Of a stretch of DNA of 11,760 nucleotides, positions 1-8,464 are shown in pieces (within the stretch, counting starts at the first letter, position 1; every line of letters starts with the position of its first letter). This stretch comes from Asterionellopsis glacialis (Eukaryota > Bacillariophyta > Plagiogrammaphyceae > Rhaphoneidales > Asterionellopsidaceae). The notes below the pieces were generated by a model, which searched no databases, was not told where the DNA came from, and worked only from the letters and a program-made list of their open reading frames with translations. The DNA lies in assembly GCA_014885115.2 (NCBI GenBank), contig WKLE02000342.1, positions 1 through 11,760 on the forward strand, written 5' to 3'. A program made the position numbers and the translations under genes.

Positions 1-120
1 GTTTCGGGTAAGGTTTCTTCCATGTCCATCACATCAACGAACGACTCATCGTCGAACTTGTTGTCAGATCCTGAAAATGTCATGTTGCTTATGGAAGAGT
101 TGATTTTAAAAGGTGTGTAA
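1..120. other. Possible gene edge, strand undecided
   Basis: Two readings compete. On the plus strand, frame 1 is open from the window edge and ends at TAA (118-120), giving a 39-residue tail ending in MEELILKGV, which would be the C-terminus of a gene to the left. On the minus strand an ATG at position 83 opens a frame that runs out of the window, with an acidic start (MTFSGSDNKFDDESFVDVMD) typical of a cytosolic N-terminus. The sequence shown does not decide between them, and neither half resembles a family I recognise. One of the two may be real, or neither. Confidence 0.2.
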
Positions 121-462
121 ATGATTTCTTTGTGATTTTCTATTTTATGGTATGGGATCTGCAAAGTCGAATGTTTGAATCATGGAAGTTGATTCGGGTA
201 TGTTGGTCTTGCAAAATGTCAGACGTGCTTTAACACTCCCAAGAGTCACCTGGAACAACAAATTTTTTACTCAGCCATCACCCAGGTATGAAGTTCTTAC
301 TATCACCGAGCCGTTCATATTTCATAGGAGTAAATAATAATATTGAGAGACATCCGATAGGAAGTGGCACATTTTTTTTACTCTTCGAAATTAGTATCAA
401 TACTGTACTATAATAACATCTCAAGAACTTGGGTGATTAGTGTGCCTCCAGAGTTGACAATC
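121..462. other. Intergenic, no gene seen
   Basis: This AT-rich stretch lies 3' of the membrane-protein gene at 463-1338. A plus-strand frame entering from about 364 is antisense to that gene and lacks any recognisable motif. No RNA gene or repeat is visible. Confidence 0.5.
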
Positions 463-1338
463 TTACTGCATGTTCATGTCTTGTTGATAGGCCACAGAAA
501 TTTCAGCAACTTTTTTGTTGCAAACAGTGTAGAACCTATAAAGGTTGGACGCTGCAGTGACTGCCCAAAACATATGAAGAAATGTCAAGATAGCTACAAA
601 AGCCACGGCCGCCATATGTGTGGGGTACGAAAACATGGTAGGAAGTACAGCCCTGAGACAGGCAAAAAGGTAAATCGGCTCCACAATGAGGCGGAAAAAG
701 GCGTTAAGAATCGTAACAACGGCCACATAAGACATACCCCATGGAGTGCGGTGTTTCTTGCTCAAGTAAAGCAGTGTAAATAAGGACTCGGCAAGTCCGG
801 CTGGTTTCCAGAGAAGGACTAGGATCAACGGCATGGCACCACCAAGATTGAGGCACACTCCAAGTAGAGAAATCCCTGTTGCGAAGACTTTATGCCACAC
901 ACGGTCTGCCTTCATGGGATCGACTGTCAAATAATGAAAGAATCCTAGGAAAAAAGCGGTTGCGAATGCGTTGCCAATGTATACACCTTTTAGGGGAAGA
1001 GGAGTGAGCCATTCCTTTTGTGCAAAATCGATATCTGTGACAAACCTCCCGAAGAAATCAAAGGCATTGCCCCATCCCCCGAAATAATCCAAACTGATCC
1101 TAATAGAGTAGATCTCAATGAAGGGGATCAAGAGCAACTTGTAAGCTGCATGTCGATGAGCGGTAGATGACGTCTTGCCTCCATGTGAGTTTGGCGAAAA
1201 CCCAAGGCTTGGCCTCGCATACAAAAAATTGGAAAGCAGAAAATAAAGGATTGTCCAAGTGAGTCCATGTGAAATCATCACAGAAACGTCAAGGACGCCA
1301 TTGACTTGAGGAACATCTACCGTAGATAGGGACAACAT
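463..1338 (-). CDS. Six-segment membrane protein, TLC-like
   Basis: This 291-residue protein is dominated by hydrophobic segments, at about residues 23-40, 67-86, 118-140, 147-175, 203-232 and 240-268, so it is a polytopic membrane protein. The frame is open to 1380, but the codon there is GTG; the first ATG is at 1338, so I start it there. The last two segments (around FRLIVEPIYLF and LTFLHMFW) resemble the end of TLC (TRAM/LAG1/CLN8) domains, whose members include ceramide synthases and TMEM56-type proteins, usually in the ER. That likeness is from memory of the family pattern, not a search, and I see no diagnostic ceramide-synthase Lag motif. An unrelated polytopic protein is possible. It has no cleavable signal peptide that I can see. 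The gene is intact and divergent from the VTT gene, with 527 bp between them. Confidence 0.62.
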   Translation of the reverse strand: MLSLSTVDVPQVNGVLDVSVMISHGLTWTILYFLLSNFLYARPSLGFSPNSHGGKTSSTAHRHAAYKLLLIPFIEIYSIRISLDYFGGWGNAFDFFGRFVTDIDFAQKEWLTPLPLKGVYIGNAFATAFFLGFFHYLTVDPMKADRVWHKVFATGISLLGVCLNLGGAMPLILVLLWKPAGLAESLFTLLYLSKKHRTPWGMSYVAVVTILNAFFRLIVEPIYLFACLRAVLPTMFSYPTHMAAVAFVAILTFLHMFWAVTAASNLYRFYTVCNKKVAEISVAYQQDMNMQ

Positions 1339-1865
1339 TATGCAATTTTCTTCATTTTTTATGCTATCAATATTGTACACAAAAGGGTGTAAGGAACAGT
1401 CAAATCTTTTTAAAATGAGAATTGCACAAACTCACATTTACAAATTCAGGGTTCGAAACGCGAAACCATCTATGCAATGTTTGTATGCGTTGGAAGTGCT
1501 TGTTGGATGTTTGCCGCGAATTCCAAGGACTTCTACCTGTACCTCAAAAATATTCTTATGTAATTTATGTCCTATTTACCTGTTGACTGTACAATCGAAA
1601 GATATTGTACCTGGTATTTGTAGATTGTACTCCATCAGCAATAATCTTCTTGGGGGTATAATAAAATTTGAAATAATTTCTCCAATCTACGCAATCAAGC
1701 CCAATATTAACAATAGGGTATTATATATAAGTAATACTCCGTAGTGTCTATTTTCTATGACTGAGGTCTGAAGGCCAGACTGATCATAGTGATAACCTCA
1801 TCTCACATCTACCTGTGGAATAGTTCACAGTAAAATAGGAGGCTGAGTGACTCATTCATTACCTA
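1339..1865. other. Divergent intergenic region
   Basis: This stretch separates two divergently transcribed membrane-protein genes and presumably carries both promoters. A plus-strand open frame across 1340-1744 overlaps the start of the minus-strand gene and reads as Ile/Ser/Cys-rich sequence without a domain, so I treat it as chance. A TATA-like run lies near 1721. Nothing else is recognisable. Confidence 0.5.
1721..1730 (+). promoter_or_regulatory. TATA-like sequence
   Basis: The run TTATATATAA lies about 136 bp upstream of the VTT gene's ATG. Its position would suit a core promoter with a 5' leader of roughly 100 nt. In AT-rich DNA such runs occur by chance, so this is weak. Confidence 0.2.
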
Positions 1866-2753
1866 ATGTGGACAGATGGAACAATCAAACAGAGCAACAA
1901 TGGACGGCTACTCGAGTGTGCATTTCATTATTTGCCAATCCGGACCAAGATGATTATTACAAGTGCCATTCCACTCCTTACCTCGTCGTCCCCTCCATTG
2001 ATTGATTTGGCATCTACTCAAACAGCAGCATCATTTAAATTCTTACCAACGCCAATCAATAACATCATCCATGATGATTTTTCCACCATTTTGATGGCAA
2101 CCAATGCGGTCCCACTGGAGGACACAATGACAACAGCAACAATAACTAACATAATTTCAACAACAGGAATCATGGATGTTGTCACACATCTACCACCAAC
2201 ACTAGTCGAACAATTGCTACCACCTGTTATGCCTGATGTCTTTACCATCACATCTACAATTGCAATTGTTACCGTATCAGATATGGTTCCATTTGTACCA
2301 TGTCAACCATTAGCTATCGCACTTGGATCATCCTCTACTTTCGGTGTATGGGCCTATCCTATTTGTGTCGTAGGACAAACATTAGCTGGCGTCATTTCAT
2401 TTTTAACTTCACGATATGTTACAAATCAAAATTTACAATCTATACAAGAAACCTTGAATTCCCTTTCACCAAAAGCACAAGAACAATTCACTACCTTTCG
2501 GCAACTTGGAAGTAGCGATAGTAAAGAAGGAAACGTATTGTTGGCATTGATCGGATTACGACTTGCGCCATTCTTTCCATTTTCAGCTGGTAATTACTTA
2601 TTAGGTAGTGCCACAAGTGTTGGATTACGACCATTTGTGATTGCCACTATTTTTGGGTGTTTGTTGAGTAACTTTTTGAGTGTGATTCTAGTGGGTGTAG
2701 GTGGTTCGGAATTAGTCCAACAAGTTCAAGTAGCAGTATCTCAACGAACATAG
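1866..2753 (+). CDS. VTT-domain (TMEM41/DedA-type) membrane protein
   Basis: The 295-residue product carries a VTT (SNARE-associated Golgi, DedA/TMEM41/VMP1) domain at about residues 140-285. Visible hallmarks are the proline-rich entry VPFVPCQPLAIALG, then a small-residue-rich segment ending in FLTSRY, and later the paired motif RLAPFFPFSAGNYLLG (from residue 232) followed by a last membrane segment with FGCLLSNFLSVILVGVG. Eukaryotic VTT proteins act in endomembranes or plastids, several as lipid scramblases; which substrate this one uses cannot be read. The first ~135 residues are rich in Thr, Ile and Pro with little charge and no domain; they could be a targeting region (plastid or secretory) plus extra hydrophobic segments. 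I use the ATG at 1866; an in-frame ATG at 1950 (residue 29) is an alternative. The frame is uninterrupted and ends at TAG 2751-2753. It converges on the GH16 gene. Confidence 0.85.
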   Translation: MWTDGTIKQSNNGRLLECAFHYLPIRTKMIITSAIPLLTSSSPPLIDLASTQTAASFKFLPTPINNIIHDDFSTILMATNAVPLEDTMTTATITNIISTTGIMDVVTHLPPTLVEQLLPPVMPDVFTITSTIAIVTVSDMVPFVPCQPLAIALGSSSTFGVWAYPICVVGQTLAGVISFLTSRYVTNQNLQSIQETLNSLSPKAQEQFTTFRQLGSSDSKEGNVLLALIGLRLAPFFPFSAGNYLLGSATSVGLRPFVIATIFGCLLSNFLSVILVGVGGSELVQQVQVAVSQRT

Positions 2754-3339
2754 GATAACTTTTTGAAACCAAGCATAGGATTCAAGATGAAATAAGTAGT
2801 ATCGACACAGTCAATACTGCTGCAAATGTCTGATTGAAAACTGGTACTCTAGTGTCAAACTTTGGAGATTTCTACTTGGTACTACACGAATACTATGAAC
2901 ACAACTGCTGCAGGAGCAGAAACAAGTATTCTTGAATACAATGCCATGCCTGATAGAAACGAATTTGAAAAACACGTATTGATGTCAAAACAGATCACAG
3001 GAGCTAACTTTACGCTTGGCTATGTAGCAGCAAGATGGAGGGTAGCTGTACATCTCCAGATCCTTCATCAGGGAAGCAGTCGGCATTCAGAATAACTAGG
3101 AGGGGGTCATGCGCCTCCTTCAGTGACATACATCTCCAGGCATATGTGCGCTGAATTTGTTAAAGTGAAAATAAACAAGTTGTGGCCAAGGCACCACTAC
3201 GCCCAGTTCAGGTGGAAGAGACTTTGTACAAATCATTTCACAACACATGAATAAATATCGTGTTTATTTTTCAAAATTTTATAATGTTTGTTGCTTCACT
3301 TTCTTGCTTTAGTGGAATTTGTTTTCTGTCGCATTATTT
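2754..3339. other. Convergent 3' intergenic region
   Basis: This stretch lies between the 3' ends of the VTT and GH16 genes. AATAAA hexamers on the plus strand (3170-3175 and 3250-3255) could end the VTT transcript, although they would give a long 3' UTR. Short copies of TACATCTCCAG occur near 3050 and 3128. No credible coding frame is present; the open frame at 2862-3095 has no ATG where it opens and no domain. Confidence 0.45.
3264..3269 (-). promoter_or_regulatory. Poly(A) signal candidate for GH16 gene
   Basis: An AATAAA on the minus strand lies about 70 nt after the stop codon of the GH16 gene, a plausible distance for 3'-end formation. Use of this hexamer is not strict in algae, so this is a candidate only. 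Confidence 0.35.
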
Positions 3340-5372
3340 TTACAACCATGCCTTTTCCCATCCACGTTCGTATACATATACACCACGTACTTTCCAATAG
3401 GCTTCTGATAGTTCTTTTGGATTGCTTTTAATGTAATCATTACATGTTTTGAATTTTTTCGCTTCCTCTTTACAATCAATCCAATATCGATTACCAGAGA
3501 CACTGCCACAAAATGCCAAGTTGAATACTAATCTCATATTACGAAAGTGTGAAGATGGACAATCTGTACCCTCACCTGTGCATACAAAGAGACAGACAGA
3601 CATTGGTGTTGTGTAAGATCATTGCTCAATTTTGAAAAGAAGGGTCAAACAAACGAAACTGAAAGCATACGAACGTACACAAATATAACAGGAACAATCC
3701 ACCATACTGCGAGTAACAATCATCTATGGATCATAAAATTACACGTACCAATAGCAAAGTAGGCATAGGGCAATGGCCATGTAGTTGGGTCAGGAACGAC
3801 ACGTTTGGACACATCCGTTTCAGATGCTGTACGGATAGCATCTCGTATGTTATCTGGTACTTTGGTATGAGGTGAAAATACCCATGATCGGATATGACGA
3901 TTGATAGGATCCCATTCTAATACATACACACCACCACCTTGTTGGTTTACAGGTACACCCAAGGAATTCCCTTCTAAATCTACAGCTACACACCCCTGGT
4001 TTAACCATTGATGAGGATCATAGACAAAACAATTCGTAGCATACCTCAAGGTCATATCGGGTATACCCGTTTTACGGTCTGGTATACCCTGGGCTGTATC
4101 CCATGTTCCAGTAGAAACACCTGCAGGTATATCATTCATCGTACATGTGCGTGTGGAGTGTAGGGCCACCTTGGCCGTATCTTGAAAGTTCACACCTTCT
4201 ACGATATCAATTTCACCATTAACAGGCCAATTGGCTTCATCGGTTAACCAAAATGCAGGCCATGTACCACATCCAGCTGGCATATGTCGTAAATCTAAAA
4301 TAAACAAACCGCGATTGAATCGACGTTTCCCCTCTAACCGTATCGAATTACGTGGTCCTTCCTTGGTAGGTGAAGATCCCATGTATACAAATGGTTCTTC
4401 TTTTAGTGTAAATTTCGTCTCTTCCGTCATATCTTCATGTTCTAACGCATATATATCTTCACTATCTGTTTCATACGTGATATTTATAATCTTTTCTTGG
4501 ACTGCTGTTTCTCTTGATACATAATTCAAATATCCATTCGACCCTACCGAATCGCGTCCTTCATAAAAATTATAATAGCCAAAGAATTCCTCACCCTCCT
4601 GACGTTCAACTAGTACGTACGGACCTATAGGTTGTTTGGGTGGACCAACATATTTGGCACCTAAAATCAACAACGTTGTCACCAACACAACAACAGCCAA
4701 GGCCAATGATACCAAGGCATATAAATTTGCACGGGCTGTAGTTGATTTTAATCTTCCATATTGTTGTTCTAGTCGTCGTTGTTGGTCTTGTTGTTGGGAT
4801 TGCATCATATCAATACCTGTAAAACTTTCACGACTACTTTTCTGAGATCGTTGTCGTCTAGTATTATCTTGTTGTTCTGTCGTAGTGCCATCCCCCCTAT
4901 CTGTACCAAATGTATGTCTGGATAAATTTAATTCATCTCGTAAGATTTCTTCTTCCATATCGGAATCATCATCTGGTACATCTAATAAACGCACAGACAA
5001 TCGTTCTGTCATGAGGGATTGATGATCAAATCTTGCAGCTTTTTCTTCTATACTTAAAAAAGCTTCGTCGTCCTCCTCTTCCTCCTCCTCAACAACAATA
5101 TCATCATCATAATCGTCATTATAATTGTAATCTTCATCACGTTTCGGAAATGCGACGGGTGATTTAAAAAATACCGGAGTGGATGATGTACGCCCCTCAC
5201 TGTCATCCGGAAGGACTAACGGTGTTGTTTCAGATGGTAGTTCTTCACCATAATTATTAGTGCTTCCTCGTTGGTCTGCACTCTGCGATTGTTCTTGTCG
5301 TGGTTGTACCGGGGATTGGTTAATTTCATCTTCCAAGTTACCAGATATTTTCGAAAACCACCTTTGTGCCAT
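3340..5372 (-). CDS. Membrane-anchored GH16 SKN1/KRE6-type protein
   Basis: Two exons, complement of 3340-3575 and 3749-5372, encode 619 residues. Residues 1-215 are a hydrophilic, Gln/Ser/Asp/Glu-rich cytosolic tail with an acidic run near residues 82-105. One membrane segment follows at about 217-240, as in type II proteins. The remainder is a lumenal GH16 domain with the catalytic signature EIDIVE at residues 387-392 (E387 nucleophile, D389, E392 acid/base in this family) and the conserved tail around FRNM, NLAFCG, CNDYI and AYWKVRGVYVYE. Length and order match SKN1/KRE6 proteins, which in fungi are needed for beta-1,6-glucan and in diatoms are proposed transglycosylases for branching chrysolaminarin. 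The role here is inferred. The frame of exon 1 stops 29 bases after the splice donor, so without splicing the last ~78 residues are lost. Catalytic residues are intact. The start is the first ATG, after an AT-rich leader. Confidence 0.9.
3576..3748 (-). other. 173-bp GT-AG intron in GH16 gene
   Basis: On the minus strand the donor reads ATTG|GTACGT and the acceptor TATGCACAG|GTGAGG after a pyrimidine-rich run. Joining them keeps frame with a phase 1 intron inside a glycine codon, giving YFAIG then EGTDCP, which continues the GH16 fold. The unspliced frame stops soon after the donor, and the downstream reading resumes in a different frame with clear GH16 C-terminal sequence, so both sides support the intron. 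Confidence 0.85.
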
Positions 5373-6870
5373 GTTTTATTTTATTTTTTAAACAAAAAAT
5401 TATTTAAAAAAGGTGACGACCGACGAGTACAATGTCGTGAACTTAATCAATAATACTAAATAATATCAATTTGATATACTTTGGAAGAGATTTTTCGAGA
5501 AGGGGAGGATTCTTGATATGATCAACAGTTTGCTTCGGAATAGAGAATGCGACAACGACGACGACAATGATGATGATGTGCAAGGAAATATCGTGCGTAG
5601 TATAATACGTACTTACAAATATTTTGTGCGGTTGTACCGGACGGATCAATCAGATGTGGGGGTGACAGCGGGTTGCTCCACAAGATGTTGAGACGAAGGA
5701 GTACTTTATTATTGATGCATGTAATTCAGGACTATGAATGCGGGTGTAGGATTTACCGTACCTCACCTGACGGGTACGGCGGCAAAAGCGGATGCAAAAG
5801 ATATCTTGGACCAATGGCGATGTACGGTTCGCGGTTGTAGACAACAGATGGTTCGCTTCTATCTCTGCTATCTGCTTCTCTGTCACTCACTCGGCGGGTC
5901 TTTCTGTGTGTTCTTTGGATTCCGTTTTTCTGGTTCTGACAGTCTCCCGTGTGAGGATTGAAAAAGCGTATCTTCCTGCATTTTTGTTCTATTTGTTATT
6001 TGCGTAGGATGGACGTTTCTCAATGACTACAGGCGTTAATTTTCATATTATGATTTTTATTATTATAAATTCAAAATATTATTACTCCTATTTATTATCA
6101 TATTTACGACTAAAGTGTGTATATTTGAAACTCAAGGCAGGGAAGACGGTGCAGTTTCAGAAATATTTGGAACACGTATTAGGAATAACGTTAAAATCAC
6201 ATCGAACACATTCTGTTAAGAGATATGGTGTGACATTAATTTTGGATGCCGTTCAGATTTAACGGTTAGATCGCTAAGGTCCTCTGATAGAGATAGACTA
6301 CTGTTGCAGTGATGTCCTCACAAAAAGAACTATTTTGTAGTATAAATAATAAATAATGTTTATGCCCCAAAACATCGTTCAACAGGAACACTCAGTGTGT
6401 TCCGATCAATATCTTTTGTGCATTCTTCATGAAAGGATAACCACAATACAGTAGATTACGCATCAGATAATTGCAGCACTCTTCTTCCTCCCATCTTGTC
6501 AATAATTTCAAAGACAATGAGAATATCCTGATTCTTTCTTGTGCTTGTTTGCTTGGGAACGAATCATAATTATTACTGGAGGAATACCAGTCTGCCATTA
6601 TCATGTCCACCACAAACGGTAGTTACAGCCTCCGCCTTTACCATCAATGATGCTTTCCCCTCAACATCATTGTCAAGAAATCAATATTAAAGAGCCAATT
6701 CTCACATTCCTCTTTCACCAAAATCTTCCTTGCACTCTGTTCTTGTTGGGCACCCATTACATGCATCTACCTTGAACAATGACAACAACAACATCAGCAT
6801 CAACAATTTTCAAGAAGAGAATCAGAAACAGAACAACAACCAACAATTCAATACTATAGCATCTACCAAG
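5373..6870. other. 1.5-kb divergent intergenic region
   Basis: The region separates the GH16 gene (minus) from the cytochrome b5 gene (plus) and must hold both promoters. Next to the GH16 start the DNA is nearly pure A/T (about 5373-5412). A GAC/GAT triplet run lies at about 5551-5577, and a very AT-rich stretch covers about 6038-6110. Several frames of 60-80 codons open here on both strands, but most lack an ATG at their start, and none has a motif. No tRNA or long repeat was recognised. Confidence 0.5.
6776..6868 (+). other. CAA/AAC-rich leader before b5 gene
   Basis: Just before the cytochrome b5 ATG lies a stretch rich in CAA and AAC with few G or T. In frame it reads as an Asn/Gln-rich string, but no in-frame ATG precedes it before a TAA at 6688-6690, so it is more likely an unstructured 5' UTR than coding. 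It could be coding only if an upstream exon exists. Confidence 0.35.
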
Positions 6871-8081
6871 ATGGAAATAGATGATAAATGTGTCATTACA
6901 ATTGATGGGGTTCGATATAATGTACAACGCTTTGCCTTGGCGCATCCCGGTGGTCCAGCTATATTACAAAGATTTCGTAACAAAGATGCATCGAAAGTAT
7001 TTGAGGCTGTAGGACATTCTGAAAATGCGCATCAATTGTTGGCAAAATACGCAATAATGGATCACAGCAATGACAAGAACGTGAATGAATTGGGAGAAAC
7101 ATCTAATACTAGTCTGCGACCGTCCAGGACTAACGACAATGGAAATGGTGATGGCAATAGTAATTCTTTAGCTGCATCCTCACGAAAGGCTCGACCACTC
7201 CGGCGGAAGAAATTATTCACTTACGAAGATCCAATTGGAGTGCATAAATATTTGGGTGTCTTTTCCCTATTGCACTTTGTGTATCGGTATGGTCAAATAT
7301 TTTTTGGTGATCCGTCAGCAGGTTTTGGTAGTCGTGGTGGAAAAGGTGCTAGTGCAACAGTTTGCTTGTGGCTCCTCCCACATATCATGTTGAACTTATC
7401 ATCCTTTATCTTTCATACAGTCCCTCGTGAACGTATTGTTGGTAAACCCATGATATGGAAAGAATACATATATCACAATTTAATATTTGTATTACGATCT
7501 GCTATAAGCTCCATGCTGTGTTGGTTATCCATTTACAAAAAACATCAACCCATGTGGCGACAAATAGCACTGATAGGGTCAGGCTTTCTGTCCTTGGATC
7601 TAACTGGGCTGCAGATGAAACCACTAAACGGCTGCAACCTGCCGAGAATGATTCATCAATTGCGTCCTTACCCTTTTGGGATGGGTGTGCATTCGAAACA
7701 CAACATCGTATCAAAACGTTTTATGCGTCCTGTCAATTTATGGCTACCATGTCATGTCTCACAGTGACCAATCCTATATGGCCATTTATGGTCCTCATGC
7801 CAATACACATGAGTTCCATACGATTAACATTGGTACGGAAATCAATTATTTCTTCAAAGGGGTTCCATAGAGGATACTTTTCATCGCTCTTGTTCCCTTT
7901 TATGGTTGCTATCAAACATTTATGGATCACGAAAGCCATTGACGTGCCTTTTGCATTTGTTTAGGGGGCATCCATGTTTGCATTAAGATGCACGGGTGTG
8001 AACAAATATATGCTTTGGAGACCAACAGCTGCATTGAGAATCGGATTTGGTGATCAAGTCTTCCAATGGAATGTATGGTGA
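6871..8081 (+). pseudogene. Cytochrome b5-domain membrane protein, frame broken
   Basis: The gene starts at ATG 6871; the frame upstream has no ATG. Residues 1-70 form a cytochrome b5 heme-binding domain with HPGG (His25) and GHS (His49), the two axial ligands, at normal spacing. A low-complexity Asn/Gly/Ser linker and a basic patch (about residues 115-126) lead into a polytopic region beginning EDPIGVHKYLG and containing FFGDPSAGFGSR and HTVPRERIVGKPMIW. At about 7582-7590 the conserved reading moves from frame 1 to frame 3, as if one base were missing in GGCTTTCTG. Frame 3 then continues with ETTKRLQP and FWDGCAFETQ. An in-frame TAG at 7962-7964 interrupts it again, after which the same frame carries a matching tail (CTGVNKYMLW to WNVW) and TGA at 8079-8081. 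As read, translation would give 298 residues with a wrong last ~60. It is either a recent pseudogene or a gene damaged by sequence errors. An electron-transfer or lipid-modifying role is only inferred from the b5 domain. Confidence 0.75.
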
Positions 8082-8464
8082 ACAAAAAGTTCAAAATCGC
8101 ATGATGTAAATGTTTTTCATCGCGATAATTGTGAGGAGGGTGTTACGTCGAAATGCAACTTGACAAAGGTTGCAGTGATTCAGAAATACTTTAAATGTAC
8201 GTCCCAAAGTCACATGCATTACGGTAGTATCCTTTTAACCCTATCCGCAAATTATTGTGACCTTTACTAGTGCAACGAGACATTTTACATGTTAAAAGAA
8301 GTCCAAAGCATCGTTGTCTTTCAAATAATTGAGAGACTGGGATCCCATCAACTTTTTTTGGAACTTGTCATGAAGAAGAGAACAATAATAATGTACAAAG
8401 AATGGAATGATATTGAATAATATTATGGAAACTAAAACGTGGAGGACGCTCTCGCGATTGCTTC
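8082..8464. other. Convergent intergenic, no gene seen
   Basis: This AT-rich stretch lies between the 3' ends of the b5 gene and the helicase-repeat gene. I see no open frame of note, no RNA gene and no terminal inverted repeat. There is no perfect AATAAA on either strand in the expected places. Confidence 0.45.

Noticed and set aside
364..783. Plus-strand frame of 139 codons
   Set aside because: Mostly antisense to the membrane-protein gene; no domain, Lys/His/Asn-rich tail typical of a shadow frame.
1450..1475. GGTTCGAA, a tRNA B-box-like string
   Set aside because: No matching acceptor or anticodon stems could be built around it.
1340..1744. Plus-strand frame of 134 codons between divergent genes
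   Set aside because: Starts opposite the minus-strand gene's start, compositionally AT-driven, with no motif; likely chance in intergenic DNA.
2862..3095. Plus-strand frame of 77 codons after the VTT gene
   Set aside because: Opens with TTG rather than ATG, and no recognisable sequence; it lies in the 3' intergenic stretch.
5650..5886. Minus-strand frame with an N-terminus-like start (TEKQIAEIEANHLL) and a donor-like CAG|GTGAGG
   Set aside because: It begins with GTG and no upstream ATG is in frame; no exon 2 could be matched. It could be a 5' exon of something, but support is too thin.
6392..6613. Minus-strand frame of 73 codons
   Set aside because: Opens with GTG, has a later ATG, no domain, and sits alone in AT-rich DNA; not enough to call a gene.
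7502..7939. Minus-strand frames antisense to the b5 gene
   Set aside because: Shadows of the b5 coding sequence; they lack motifs and the plus strand has clear protein conservation.
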